The notes beneath the pieces were generated by a model. It was not told the DNA's origin. It ran no database searches and saw only the letters and a list, made by a program, of their open reading frames with translations. Positions 18,069 to 26,425 of a stretch of DNA of 64,000 nucleotides are shown here, piece after piece; position 1 is the stretch's first letter, and each line of letters starts with the position of its first letter. Location of the stretch: positions 18,026 through 82,025 of the forward strand of contig NZ_DATEJY010000104.1 of NCBI RefSeq assembly GCF_035277725.1, in the 5' to 3' direction. This DNA comes from Dyella_B sp035277725. Lineage in GTDB: Bacteria; Pseudomonadota; Gammaproteobacteria; Xanthomonadales; Rhodanobacteraceae. Position numbers and translations under genes: made by a program.

Positions 18069-18821
18069 ATGCAGAATGCCCTGGCCGAGGAATACCGGCG
18101 GCTGAGCCGCGATACCACCACCCACCAGCCGCTGGCTTACCTGCGGCTGCGGCGGGCCATTCGCAACGTGATCCAGCATCGCGACATCGAGCCTGGCCAG
18201 ACCCTGCCTAGCGAACGCGATTTATCGCAGGCCCTGGGTTTGTCGCGCGTGACGGTGCGCAAGGCGATTTCAGGTCTGGTTGAAGAAGGTCTGCTCACCC
18301 AACGTCACGGTGCCGGCACCTTCGTGGCCGAACGCATCATCAAGCCGATGTCGCGCCTCACCAGTTTCACCGAAGACCTGCGCGCACGCGGCCTGCATCC
18401 GCGTTCCGAATTCTTCGAGCGCAGCGTGGGCGAGGTGACGCCGGAAGAATCGATGGCGCTCAACCTTTCGCCCGGCGTGCTGGTGGCGCGCCTGCATCGC
18501 GTGCGCTATGCGGAGGACGAACCGCTGGCGATCGAACGCAGCGTGGTGCCGGCCAGCGTGCTGCCGGATCCGCATGAAGTGCACGATTCGCTGTACGAGG
18601 CGCTGGAGAAATACGACTGCCGCCCGGTGCGCGCCCTGCAGCGTTTGCGCGCGGTGTTGCTGGCGGCGCGGCAGGCGCGTTTGCTGCACGTGAGTGCGGG
18701 CAGCGCAGGCTTGCATATCGAGCGGCGTGGTTTTCTCGACGATGGCCGCGTGGTGGAGTTCACCACTTCGTGGTATCGCGGGGATATTTACGATTTCGTG
18801 GCGGAATTGCAGACGGATTGA
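18069..18821 (+). CDS. GntR family regulator, HutC subfamily (UTRA domain)
   Basis: A 250-residue regulator. The N-terminal winged helix-turn-helix is PLAYLRLRRAIRNVIQHRDI then LPSERDLSQALGLSRVTVRK and GLLTQRHGAGTFVAERI. The rest is a UTRA ligand-binding domain (MSRLTSFTEDLRARGLHPRS, VLVARLHRVRYAEDEPLAIE, ending VVEFTTSWYRGDIYDFVAEL). Such proteins bind phosphorylated sugars or related metabolites. It is divergent from zwf and shares a 274-bp intergenic region holding tandem TGGTAT boxes, so control of the Entner-Doudoroff operon and of itself is likely. The inducer is not visible; a sugar phosphate or KDPG-type intermediate is plausible. The start is the ATG at 18069. Confidence 0.88.
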   Translation: MQNALAEEYRRLSRDTTTHQPLAYLRLRRAIRNVIQHRDIEPGQTLPSERDLSQALGLSRVTVRKAISGLVEEGLLTQRHGAGTFVAERIIKPMSRLTSFTEDLRARGLHPRSEFFERSVGEVTPEESMALNLSPGVLVARLHRVRYAEDEPLAIERSVVPASVLPDPHEVHDSLYEALEKYDCRPVRALQRLRAVLLAARQARLLHVSAGSAGLHIERRGFLDDGRVVEFTTSWYRGDIYDFVAELQTD

Positions 18822-18838
18822 TCCACGCTGCGTTTGGA

Positions 18839-20032
18839 TCAGGGCAGCGTCATATGCCGCCCGCCCGGATGCTGGTTCACGATGCTGTAGGGTAGCAGCG
18901 ACCAATCGTCATTGGCCTCGCATACGCGCATTGCTCGTGCAAACGACGGCGTAAACGAAATGCCCTTAGGCGTGAGATGCCACGAAGGGAAGTCCCACAC
19001 AGAGGGGTCGCCGTAGTCGCAATCGTCATCCTTGATGTTCGTGGGATACAAGGCGGTCAGCTGCTGCGCCAACCACGGCGCCAAGTAGGTGCTGCGATAC
19101 TTCGAATACTCATCGAAGCTCACCGCGTTGGCTTGGCCGTCGGACGCGGAACCGTCGTTCCCGGTGTCTTCGATGTAATGAAACGGCTTGCCCTTGCCCA
19201 CCCAAAGCACGTCCTCAAGGGTGAGCACTTGTGCAGTATGAGCATCCAGATTGATTGGCGCATCGCCAAAATCGGGATGCGCGCCGCCGCAGTAGTAGCT
19301 TGTGAAAACGCTGATGCTGATCGCGTTGGGCGACAACAGCTGCGGCGTGACGGTTTGTTCGTAATCCCCTCCGCCTAATCGGCTGTTGCCCAGCATGCAC
19401 GCATGGAAAGCACTCACCTCAGACCATTGGCGAGCGCGCAACGCATCGTTGATCTTCTGGCGCTGCGCATCCGGATAGCCGTCCAGAATTTCAAACAAGG
19501 CGATCTTCGATTGCGGCTCGACCCACCATTGCAAGGTGTGGCCCATGAAGGTTTCTTTGCGATCCTTTTGCAAGGTAAGACCGCTTAAACGCAGATATTC
19601 GTAAAGATCGCTGGCATAGAGTTTTTGCAGATAGCCATCCGAACCGACCGCAGGTGCCGGCAACTTGGCAGGCTGTAAAGCGAGCGCAAGGGTTTTGCCC
19701 TTCGGACTGCGCCACGTTCCCGACCAGTTGCCGCTGGCCGCTCGCGTCAGGTCGATTTGCGGGAGCTTTGATGCGTCATCATCCTGCCCCTCGGACATAT
19801 GCATGCCATTCGGATTCTGCATGCTGCCGCCAAGCGGAAGGTCGCGATGGTATTTCGTATAGAAATAGCGCCCATCGATATGACCGTCTTTATCCGTATC
19901 GATTTCCATCACGATCGGCTGTGTGCCCAGCGTGCCGGTATAGACGGCCGCGCCTTCTTTGGCCATGGCAACGGCCAACCATGTACACCCGGCGCATAGC
20001 GCGAATACCACACGTGCAAAAGAACGGTTCAT
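18839..20032 (-). CDS. Secreted protein of unknown function (RsiV/DUF3298-like C-terminal half)
   Basis: A 397-residue protein with an N-terminal signal peptide (MNRSFARVVFALCAGCTWLA then VAMA). The first part has strands around TLGTQPIVMEIDTDKDGHID and YFYTKYHRDLPLGG. The second half (SVFTSYYCGGAHPDFGDAPI, LDAHTAQVLTLEDVLWVGKG, FTPSFARAMRVCEANDDWSL) resembles the DUF3298/RsiV-type periplasmic domain, including the conserved YYCGGAHP-like motif. I set the start at the ATG at 20032; the frame is open beyond it, but that part crosses towards the riboswitch and has no signal peptide. Function unknown. Confidence 0.7.
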   Translation of the reverse strand: MNRSFARVVFALCAGCTWLAVAMAKEGAAVYTGTLGTQPIVMEIDTDKDGHIDGRYFYTKYHRDLPLGGSMQNPNGMHMSEGQDDDASKLPQIDLTRAASGNWSGTWRSPKGKTLALALQPAKLPAPAVGSDGYLQKLYASDLYEYLRLSGLTLQKDRKETFMGHTLQWWVEPQSKIALFEILDGYPDAQRQKINDALRARQWSEVSAFHACMLGNSRLGGGDYEQTVTPQLLSPNAISISVFTSYYCGGAHPDFGDAPINLDAHTAQVLTLEDVLWVGKGKPFHYIEDTGNDGSASDGQANAVSFDEYSKYRSTYLAPWLAQQLTALYPTNIKDDDCDYGDPSVWDFPSWHLTPKGISFTPSFARAMRVCEANDDWSLLPYSIVNQHPGGRHMTLP

Positions 20033-20174
20033 GGGCTGTCCCCTCCGTGGATGTCGTCGCGAACATTCAAACATACCGTTGCTTGCGACAAAAAGACCAG
20101 GACAAGGCGGAGTTCGGGCCAAACGCGCCATCCACATGGCGAGCCGTTTGCCTCGCTGATCGCCACCGGCTACA

Positions 20175-20390
20175 GTTCGCGCGTTCCAGGTGTCCCCAAG
20201 GATCAATCCAAGGGGATGAAACGGGAAGCCGGTGCGCTGTTCGCGCAGCAAAGCCGGCACTGCCCCCGCAACGGTAAGCGAGCAAGTCGAGCGATCACGC
20301 GCCACTGTGCGTAAGCATGGGAAGGCATCGTTCGAAGCATGTACAAACATGCCACTCGCAAGTCCGGAGACCGGCCTGGAACAGGTTCTG
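20175..20390 (+). promoter_or_regulatory. Cobalamin (B12) riboswitch
   Basis: The leader of the BtuB-like gene contains all landmarks of the cobalamin aptamer: closing stem GTTCCAGG (20183-20190) with CCTGGAAC (20375-20382), the B12-box region GCCGGCACTGCCCCCGCAAC GG, GGGAAGGC and AAGTCCGGAGACCGGCC. The receptor start codon lies about 145 bases further. B12 binding should shut down receptor synthesis. Confidence 0.92.
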
Positions 20391-20527
20391 GCATTCGCGG
20401 TGGGCGAGGCACGGAGTTCGCGCTGTGGCGTTCTGCGCCTGCCCGCCTTCCGTTCCCACGTTCCATCCGACGCCGGCTTACTCATGCTTTAGCCGCGCGG
20501 GGACGTGCGGCAGGGGAAACATCCATC

Positions 20528-22426
20528 GTGTCGAAGAAGAACGCGCTTGCAGCCGCCTTGCTGCTGTCACTGGCCGCGCAGGCCGCTTACGCCCAATCCA
20601 ACGGCGACCAGAATGGCTCGCTGGCGCCGGTGATCGTGACCGCCACGCGTACCGCCATCACCGCCAACGAGGCGCTGTCGTCGGTCACTGTGATCACGCG
20701 CGAGGACATCGAGCGCCTGCAGCCGGTATCGATCGTCGATGTGCTGACCGGCCTGCCCGGTGTGTCGATCGCGCAAACCGGCGGTGTCGGCGGGCAATCC
20801 TCGTTGTATCTGCGCGGCACCAATGCCACGCACGTGCTGGTACTGATCGACGGCGTGCGCATTGGCTCGGTGAGCATCGGCTTGCCTGCCTTGGAGCAGA
20901 TTCCGGTGCAGGCGATCGACCGTATCGAGATCGTGCGCGGCCCGCGCGCCAGCCTGTACGGCTCGGATGCGATCGGTGGCGTGATTCAGATTTTCACCCG
21001 GCATGGCCAGCCGAACAGCGGCATTTCGCCATCGGTGAGCGTTACCAGCGGCAGCCATGGGTACGTCAATGGTCAGGCCGGCGTTTCCGGCGGCGATGCG
21101 CATCTCTGGTACAACGCCAGCCTCGGCGGCACCTACACCGGCGGCATTCCCAATTGCCGCATGGGCGCGGCGGAGCGCGGCATTGCCTGCTACGTGGACG
21201 ATCCGCGCAACGATGCGTATCGCAACTGGAACGGCTTCGCCAACGTCGGCTATCGCTGGGACAACGGCACGGAGCTCGCCTTCGACTGGCTGCGCAGCAA
21301 AAGCAACGCGGAATTCGCCGGCAGCCCCTACAGCGGCAACGACAGCCTGGAAGAACAATACGTCGCCGGTGCGCGCCTGAGCTTTACGCCACTGTCGATC
21401 TGGAAAGTCACGCTCAGCGCCGGCCAAAGCCGTGACGATCTCGCCAGCTATTACCAAGGCACTTATTTCAGCCAGTACTACCCGCGCATGGCGACAGGTT
21501 ATTTCAATTCGCGCCGCAACCAGGCGTCGTGGCAGAACGACATCACGCTGGCCACCGACCAGTTGCTCACCGTGGGCGTGGATTACCAGCAAGAACATGT
21601 CGCCAGCGACACGGCCTTCCAACAGACCACCCGCGGCGATACCGGCACGTTTGCGCAGTACCAGGGCACCTTCGGCCATAACGAAGTGCAGCTGGCAGCG
21701 CGCCACGATCACAACGATCAGTTCGGCAACCACAACACTGGTTCGGCAGCGTGGGGCTATCACTTCGAAAACGGCCCGGTGCTGTCGGTGAGCTACGGCA
21801 GCGCCTTCCACGCGCCCACGTTTGATGATTTGTACTTTCCGCCGCTCGGCGGCTTCCCGACGGCCAATCCGGATCTGCGGCCGGAAACCTCGCGCAGCGC
21901 GGAAATTGGCCTGACCCAGCAGATGCAGCACTGGAACTGGGGCGTCAACGCGTACCAGACCACCATCGACAACCTGATCGTGCTGGACCAGAACTACGTG
22001 CCGCAAAACCTGAGCCGCGCGCGCATCCGCGGCCTGGAAGGCCAGGTCGGCTTCAACCTGGACGATTGGCGCGTGCAGAGCTATCTCACACTGATGCAGC
22101 CGAAGAACAACGACGGCGGCCCCAACAACGGCAACCTGCTGCAGCGGCGTGCACAGCGCACGGCGCGCGTCGACGTCGATCGCAAGCTGGGCCGGTTCAA
22201 CCTGGGCGCCACGTTCTTTGCATCCAGCAAGCGCTACGACGACATCGCCAACACCGAACGCATGGGCGGCTACGCCACCACCGACCTGCGTGCCAGCTAC
22301 CGCTTCGCACCGGATTGGCAGGTGGAGGCCAAGCTGGCGAATGTGTTCGATCACAACTATGAAACGGTCTACTACTACAACGAGCTGGGCCGCACCTGGT
22401 ATTTGACCGTGCGTTACGGCCTCTGA
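20528..22426 (+). CDS. btuB: TonB-dependent vitamin B12 receptor (BtuB-like)
   Basis: A 632-residue outer-membrane receptor with a signal peptide (MSKKNALAAALLLSLAAQAA then YAQ). A TonB-box-like PVIVTATR follows, then a plug domain (VITREDIERLQPVSIVDVLT, LYLRGTNATHVLVLIDGVRI, IEIVRGPRASLYGSDAIGGV) and a 22-strand-type barrel ending in RTWYLTVRYGL. The barrel mentions RPETSRSAEIGL, typical of the family. The GTG start at 20528 follows AGGGGAAA by 10 bases; the open frame upstream runs through the riboswitch and is not coding. The B12 riboswitch in its leader supports cobalamin, or a cobalamin precursor, as substrate. Confidence 0.92.
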   Translation: MSKKNALAAALLLSLAAQAAYAQSNGDQNGSLAPVIVTATRTAITANEALSSVTVITREDIERLQPVSIVDVLTGLPGVSIAQTGGVGGQSSLYLRGTNATHVLVLIDGVRIGSVSIGLPALEQIPVQAIDRIEIVRGPRASLYGSDAIGGVIQIFTRHGQPNSGISPSVSVTSGSHGYVNGQAGVSGGDAHLWYNASLGGTYTGGIPNCRMGAAERGIACYVDDPRNDAYRNWNGFANVGYRWDNGTELAFDWLRSKSNAEFAGSPYSGNDSLEEQYVAGARLSFTPLSIWKVTLSAGQSRDDLASYYQGTYFSQYYPRMATGYFNSRRNQASWQNDITLATDQLLTVGVDYQQEHVASDTAFQQTTRGDTGTFAQYQGTFGHNEVQLAARHDHNDQFGNHNTGSAAWGYHFENGPVLSVSYGSAFHAPTFDDLYFPPLGGFPTANPDLRPETSRSAEIGLTQQMQHWNWGVNAYQTTIDNLIVLDQNYVPQNLSRARIRGLEGQVGFNLDDWRVQSYLTLMQPKNNDGGPNNGNLLQRRAQRTARVDVDRKLGRFNLGATFFASSKRYDDIANTERMGGYATTDLRASYRFAPDWQVEAKLANVFDHNYETVYYYNELGRTWYLTVRYGL

Positions 22427-22447
22427 CATAGGTTGGGGTGCGAACCC

Positions 22448-22715
22448 TGAGGTATCCCCACGTTTTTGCCGTCGTTCCGTTTAGGGGAATTGAAGTTCAC
22501 GTCAAGCCCATTTCAGAGCGAGTCGTCATTCCGGCGCAGGCCGGAATCCAGTTCAAATACGCCGTGCGAAGCACTCAACATGGAAGATGCTGTGTCCTTC
22601 GGACGCTTATTCCACTGGATTCCGGCCTGCGCCGGAATGACGAGCAAAAGAACATCACACGACTATGTCTTTGATTTTTTGGCACCACTGAGCAAAAACC
22701 GTTGGGGATACCTCA
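22448..22715. mobile_element. 268-bp MITE-like element with terminal inverted repeats and 12-bp target duplication
   Basis: The ends are TGAGGTATCCCCACG-TTTTTGC (from 22448) and, reversed, TGAGGTATCCCCAACGGTTTT TGC (from 22715), about 23 bp of near-perfect terminal inverted repeat. The element is flanked by identical GGGTGCGAACCC copies (22436-22447 and 22716-22727), the signature of a transposition into the outer repeat. It has no transposase gene, so it must have been moved by an enzyme encoded elsewhere. Confidence 0.75.
22525..22641. repeat. GTCATTCCGG...CCGGAATCCAG inverted repeat pair inside the MITE
   Basis: GTCATTCCGGCGCAGGCCGG AATCCAG (22525-22551) and its exact reverse complement (22615-22641) flank 63 bases. 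This is a widespread bacterial repeat type (GTCATTCC...GGAATCCAG). It is nested in the MITE, which is itself nested in the GGTTGGGGT repeat. Confidence 0.8.
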
Positions 22716-22980
22716 GGGTGCGAACCCCAACTCTCGTGATACATGGAATGGCGATGTTGGGTTCGCACCCCAACCTACCTGGCTCGGGCGGGCATGAGAT
22801 TTCTTCATCATGCCCGCCATGCCTTTCGGCACGGCCCGACTTCAGGCACATTTGCGCTTCTGGCCCCCAAGGCATAAAGGTGCCCATGAATGTGCCCTTC
22901 TTTTTGCTTGCGCCACGGCCAGCGCGGGATGCGCGCGACCGTGGCTTTCGCTTGCCTGGCGTATCGGCGCGGGTGATGGC

Positions 22981-25900
22981 ATGAATATCTTTGCCCCCAT
23001 CATCCGCCGCCCGATAGGCACCTCGCTGCTGGCGATCGGGCTGACCATTGCCGGCTTCTGCGCCTATCTCATGCTGGGCGTCGCCGCATTGCCGACCCTG
23101 GATTTCCCGGGCGTGTTCGTCACCGTCGCGCAGCCGGGCGCCAGTGCGCAGACCATGGCCAACACCGTGCTCGCGCCGCTGGAGCGCCATCTTGGCCGCA
23201 TCCCCGGCGTCGAGGACATGTACGGCAATGCCAACCAGGGCAGCGCCACCGTGATGGTGCGTTTCTCCTTCGGGCGCAACATCGACAAGATCGCCGAGGA
23301 CGTACAAACCGCGATCAATGCCGCCCAGCCCGACCTGCCTTCGTCGCTGCCGAGCCCGCCGCAGTACTTCAAGTTCGACACTTCCCAGATTCCGATCCTG
23401 CACATCGCGCTCACATCCAGCAGCCTGCCGCCGGACAAGCTCTACGATCTCACCGATACGCTGCTCAGCCCTGCGCTGGCGCAGATTCCGGGCGTGGCGC
23501 GGGTCGAATTGTTTGGCGGCACGCCGCACGCAGTGCGCGTGGACGTGAACACCGCGGCGCTGTCCGCCAAGGGTCTCACCGCCAATGACATCCGCAACGC
23601 GCTGATCGCCGCCAACGTCACCTCGCCGCAGGGCATGCTGACCGACGGCCAGACGCAGATGATGGTGACGGCCAACGACGCGCTGCACACCCCGGCGGAT
23701 TTCGCCAAGCTGGTGATCTCCAACCACAAGGGCGTGCCGGTTTATCTATCCGACGTCGCCAAGGTCAGCAGTGGCGAGCAGGATAAATACCAGGCCGCGT
23801 GGTTCAACGGCATGCGCACCGTGGGCCTGCAGATCAACAAGCGGCCGGAAGCCAATGCGGTGGCAACGGCCGAAGCAGTGCGCGCCAGGCTGCCTAAACT
23901 GCGCCATCTGCTGCCGGCCGACGTGCAGATGACGCCGATCTTCGACTTCACCGAAAGCACCAAGGGCGCGCTGCACGAAGTGGAAGTGGCGCTGTTGATC
24001 AGTATCGTGCTGGTATCGCTGGTGATGCTGGTGTTCCTGCGCCGGCTGCGCCCCACCTTGATCGCCTCCCTCAGCGTGCCGTTGTCGCTGGCCGGCGCGT
24101 TCGTGGTGATGTGGTCGCTCGGTTACACGCTCAACACGCTGTCGCTGGTGGCGCTGGTGCTGTGCATCGGCTTCGTGGTGGACGACGCCATCGTGGTGAT
24201 CGAGAACATCTTCCGCCACATGGAGCACGGCGAGGCGCCACTGGATGCCGCCATGCGCGGCGTGAGCGAAATCGGCTTCACGGTTATTTCGATCACGCTG
24301 TCGCTGATCGCGGTGTTCGCACCGCTGCTGTTCGGCAACAACATGCTGGTGATGCTGCTGCGCGAATTCTCCGTAACGCTCACTGCGGCGGTGGTGATTT
24401 CCGCGATCGTGTCGTTGACGCTGACGCCTGCGTTGTGCGGCCACTATTTGAAGCCCGAATCGGCCTATGCCGGATCGCCTTCGCGCATCGAGCAGTCGCT
24501 GCAACGTTTCGATCGCTGGTTGCATGGTCATTACGAGCGCGCGCTGGATTGGTCCATGCGCCATCGGCGCCTGATGCGCTGGCAGCCGCTCACCCTGCTG
24601 GCTCTCACCGTCGCGCTCGGCATGGCGATCGTCAAAACGGCCGGCGGCACCTTCATGCCGGACCAGGATACCGGCCAGCTCGCGGTCTCGCTCAAGGCCG
24701 ACGCCAATATCTCGCCCACGCTGCTGGCTACACGCGTGCAGCAGGCCAACAAGCTCCTGCAGAACGACCCAGCCACGCAGGATGTGCTGACCGTACTGGG
24801 TTCGGAGAACAATGGCGGCGGTGCGGTGGGCAACGCCGCGTCGATGTACGCGGATCTCAAGCCGCGTGGCGATGGACCGGGCCAGCGCAAGGAAGACATC
24901 AAGAAGGTGATCGAGCGGCTGGAGAAGAAGTTCGAACCGATCGCGGGCATCAAGGCGTACTTCAACCCGATCCAGTTCTTCAACGGCGGCGGCGCCGGCG
25001 ACAACGCCGGCCAGTATGAATTCCAGATACTCGATACCAGCGGTGGCCAGGACTTGCAGCCGATCACGCTGCAAATGGTGCGCAAGCTGCGAACGATTCC
25101 GCAACTTTCCGACATAAGCAGCAATTTCGACCTGGTCGGCAAGCAGCAACAGATCCAGATCGACCGCGAGAAGGCGGGCCGCCTGTTCGTGAACATCGGC
25201 GACATCGACTCGGTGCTGCTCAACTCCTTCGGGCAGAACCAGGTCTCGGTGATTTATTCGGATATCAATCAATACCGCGTGGTGCTGACCTCTTCCAGTT
25301 CCGAATCGATGAGCGCCGAGTCGCTGCTCAATCTGTACGTGCGCAACAGCAAGGGCCAGATGATCCAGCTCTCCTCGCTGGCCAGCATCGTGCCGGACAT
25401 GAGCCCGCTCGGCATTCGCCACCATAACCAGCAACAGGTGGCGACCATCAACTACAACCTGAAACCCAAGGTGCAGCAGAGCACCGGTATCGACCTGGTG
25501 CAGCAAGCGGCGTTCGCCGTGCACATGCCGCCCGGCGTGCGGCTGGATTTCACCGGCGCCAACCAGCAATTCCAGCAGGCGCAATCCAACGGCGGCATCC
25601 TGCTGCTGGCATCGATCGTTGCCATGTACATCGTGCTGGGCATTCTGTATGAAAGCCTGGGGCATCCGCTGACCATTCTCTCCACGCTGCCGGCGGCCGG
25701 CATGGGCGCATTCCTGGCGATGCTGGTGACACATACACCGCTGTCGTTGATGGCGATCATCGCCGTGCTGATGCTGATCGGCATCGTAAAGAAGAACGCC
25801 ATCCTGATGGTCGACTTCGCGCTGGTGGCGCAACGCGAACACGGTCGCTCGCCACCGGAGGCCATTCGGGAAGCGGCATTGGTGCGCTTCCGCCCCATCA

Positions 25901-26178
25901 CCATGACCACGCTGGTGGCAATGGGCGCGGCGTTGCCGTTGGCGATCGGCTTTGGCATCGGCTCGGAAATGCGCCAGCCGCTGGGTATCGCGATTGTTGG
26001 CGGCCTGCTGGTATCGCAGCTGCTGACATTGTTGAGCACGCCAGCGATTTATCTGTGGTCGTACGATCATCGCCTGCGCAAGGAAGCACGCAAGGCGCGG
26101 CGCGAGGAAAAACGCCGCTTGCGGCATTTCGGGCAGGCCACACCGGTGATCGAATCCATCGCCGACGAGGCGACCTGA
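22981..26178 (+). CDS. RND efflux permease, HAE1 family (MdtB/MdtC-like), first of two
   Basis: A 1065-residue inner-membrane proton-driven exporter. It begins MNIFAPIIRRPIGTSLLAIG, the standard RND start, and has two large periplasmic loops. TM4 carries the proton-relay pair in CIGFVVDDAIVVIENIFRHM (DD), and later TM segments include ILLLASIVAMYIVLGILYES and IGIVKKNAILMVDFALVAQR. Similarity to the next gene is high throughout, as in MdtB/MdtC or MuxB/MuxC pairs that form mixed trimers. The adaptor gene that normally precedes such pairs is absent here. The ATG at 22981 is the family start, though the frame is open upstream. Substrates are unknown. Confidence 0.92.
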   Translation: MNIFAPIIRRPIGTSLLAIGLTIAGFCAYLMLGVAALPTLDFPGVFVTVAQPGASAQTMANTVLAPLERHLGRIPGVEDMYGNANQGSATVMVRFSFGRNIDKIAEDVQTAINAAQPDLPSSLPSPPQYFKFDTSQIPILHIALTSSSLPPDKLYDLTDTLLSPALAQIPGVARVELFGGTPHAVRVDVNTAALSAKGLTANDIRNALIAANVTSPQGMLTDGQTQMMVTANDALHTPADFAKLVISNHKGVPVYLSDVAKVSSGEQDKYQAAWFNGMRTVGLQINKRPEANAVATAEAVRARLPKLRHLLPADVQMTPIFDFTESTKGALHEVEVALLISIVLVSLVMLVFLRRLRPTLIASLSVPLSLAGAFVVMWSLGYTLNTLSLVALVLCIGFVVDDAIVVIENIFRHMEHGEAPLDAAMRGVSEIGFTVISITLSLIAVFAPLLFGNNMLVMLLREFSVTLTAAVVISAIVSLTLTPALCGHYLKPESAYAGSPSRIEQSLQRFDRWLHGHYERALDWSMRHRRLMRWQPLTLLALTVALGMAIVKTAGGTFMPDQDTGQLAVSLKADANISPTLLATRVQQANKLLQNDPATQDVLTVLGSENNGGGAVGNAASMYADLKPRGDGPGQRKEDIKKVIERLEKKFEPIAGIKAYFNPIQFFNGGGAGDNAGQYEFQILDTSGGQDLQPITLQMVRKLRTIPQLSDISSNFDLVGKQQQIQIDREKAGRLFVNIGDIDSVLLNSFGQNQVSVIYSDINQYRVVLTSSSSESMSAESLLNLYVRNSKGQMIQLSSLASIVPDMSPLGIRHHNQQQVATINYNLKPKVQQSTGIDLVQQAAFAVHMPPGVRLDFTGANQQFQQAQSNGGILLLASIVAMYIVLGILYESLGHPLTILSTLPAAGMGAFLAMLVTHTPLSLMAIIAVLMLIGIVKKNAILMVDFALVAQREHGRSPPEAIREAALVRFRPITMTTLVAMGAALPLAIGFGIGSEMRQPLGIAIVGGLLVSQLLTLLSTPAIYLWSYDHRLRKEARKARREEKRRLRHFGQATPVIESIADEAT

Positions 26179-26253
26179 CGTAGGTTGGGGTGCGAACCCC
26201 AACATTGCCACGTTCGCAGACATCACGATGTTGGGGTTCGCACCCCAACCTAC
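26179..26253. repeat. GGTTGGGGT dispersed palindromic repeat, copy 5
   Basis: CGTAGGTTGGGGTGCGAACC ... GATGTTGGGGTTCGCACCCC then AACCTAC, directly after the stop codon of the first RND gene. It could weaken read-through into the second. Confidence 0.85.
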
Positions 26254-26425
26254 ACGTACAGCCTCATGCAAGCCTCGGCATGCCTTCTGGCACGGCCCGA
26301 CTTCATGCACATTTGCGCACGCGCACGTCAGCGTATGAAGTGTCCATGGATATTTCTCATACGCGCAACAGCCGTTCATGCGGCTTGTACATGGCCGTCG
26401 TCCGTGCGCACACGCGGGTGCTGGC

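Larger units (their letters stand above)
22427..22778. repeat. GGTTGGGGT dispersed palindromic repeat, copy 4, split by an insertion
   Basis: The left arm CATAGGTTGGGGTGCGAACC C (22427-22447) is interrupted and resumes at 22716 as GGGTGCGAACCCCAAC; the right arm GATGTTGGGTTCGCACCCCA ends at 22778. Twelve bases, GGGTGCGAACCC, are duplicated on both sides of the interruption. Confidence 0.85.

Noticed and set aside
20339..20527. N-terminal extension of the BtuB-like protein
   Set aside because: The DNA is the cobalamin riboswitch and its leader; the signal peptide starts at the GTG at 20528.
22810..22980. Extension of the first RND pump upstream of MNIFAPIIRR
   Set aside because: RND pumps begin at this motif; the leader is non-coding and shared with the second gene.
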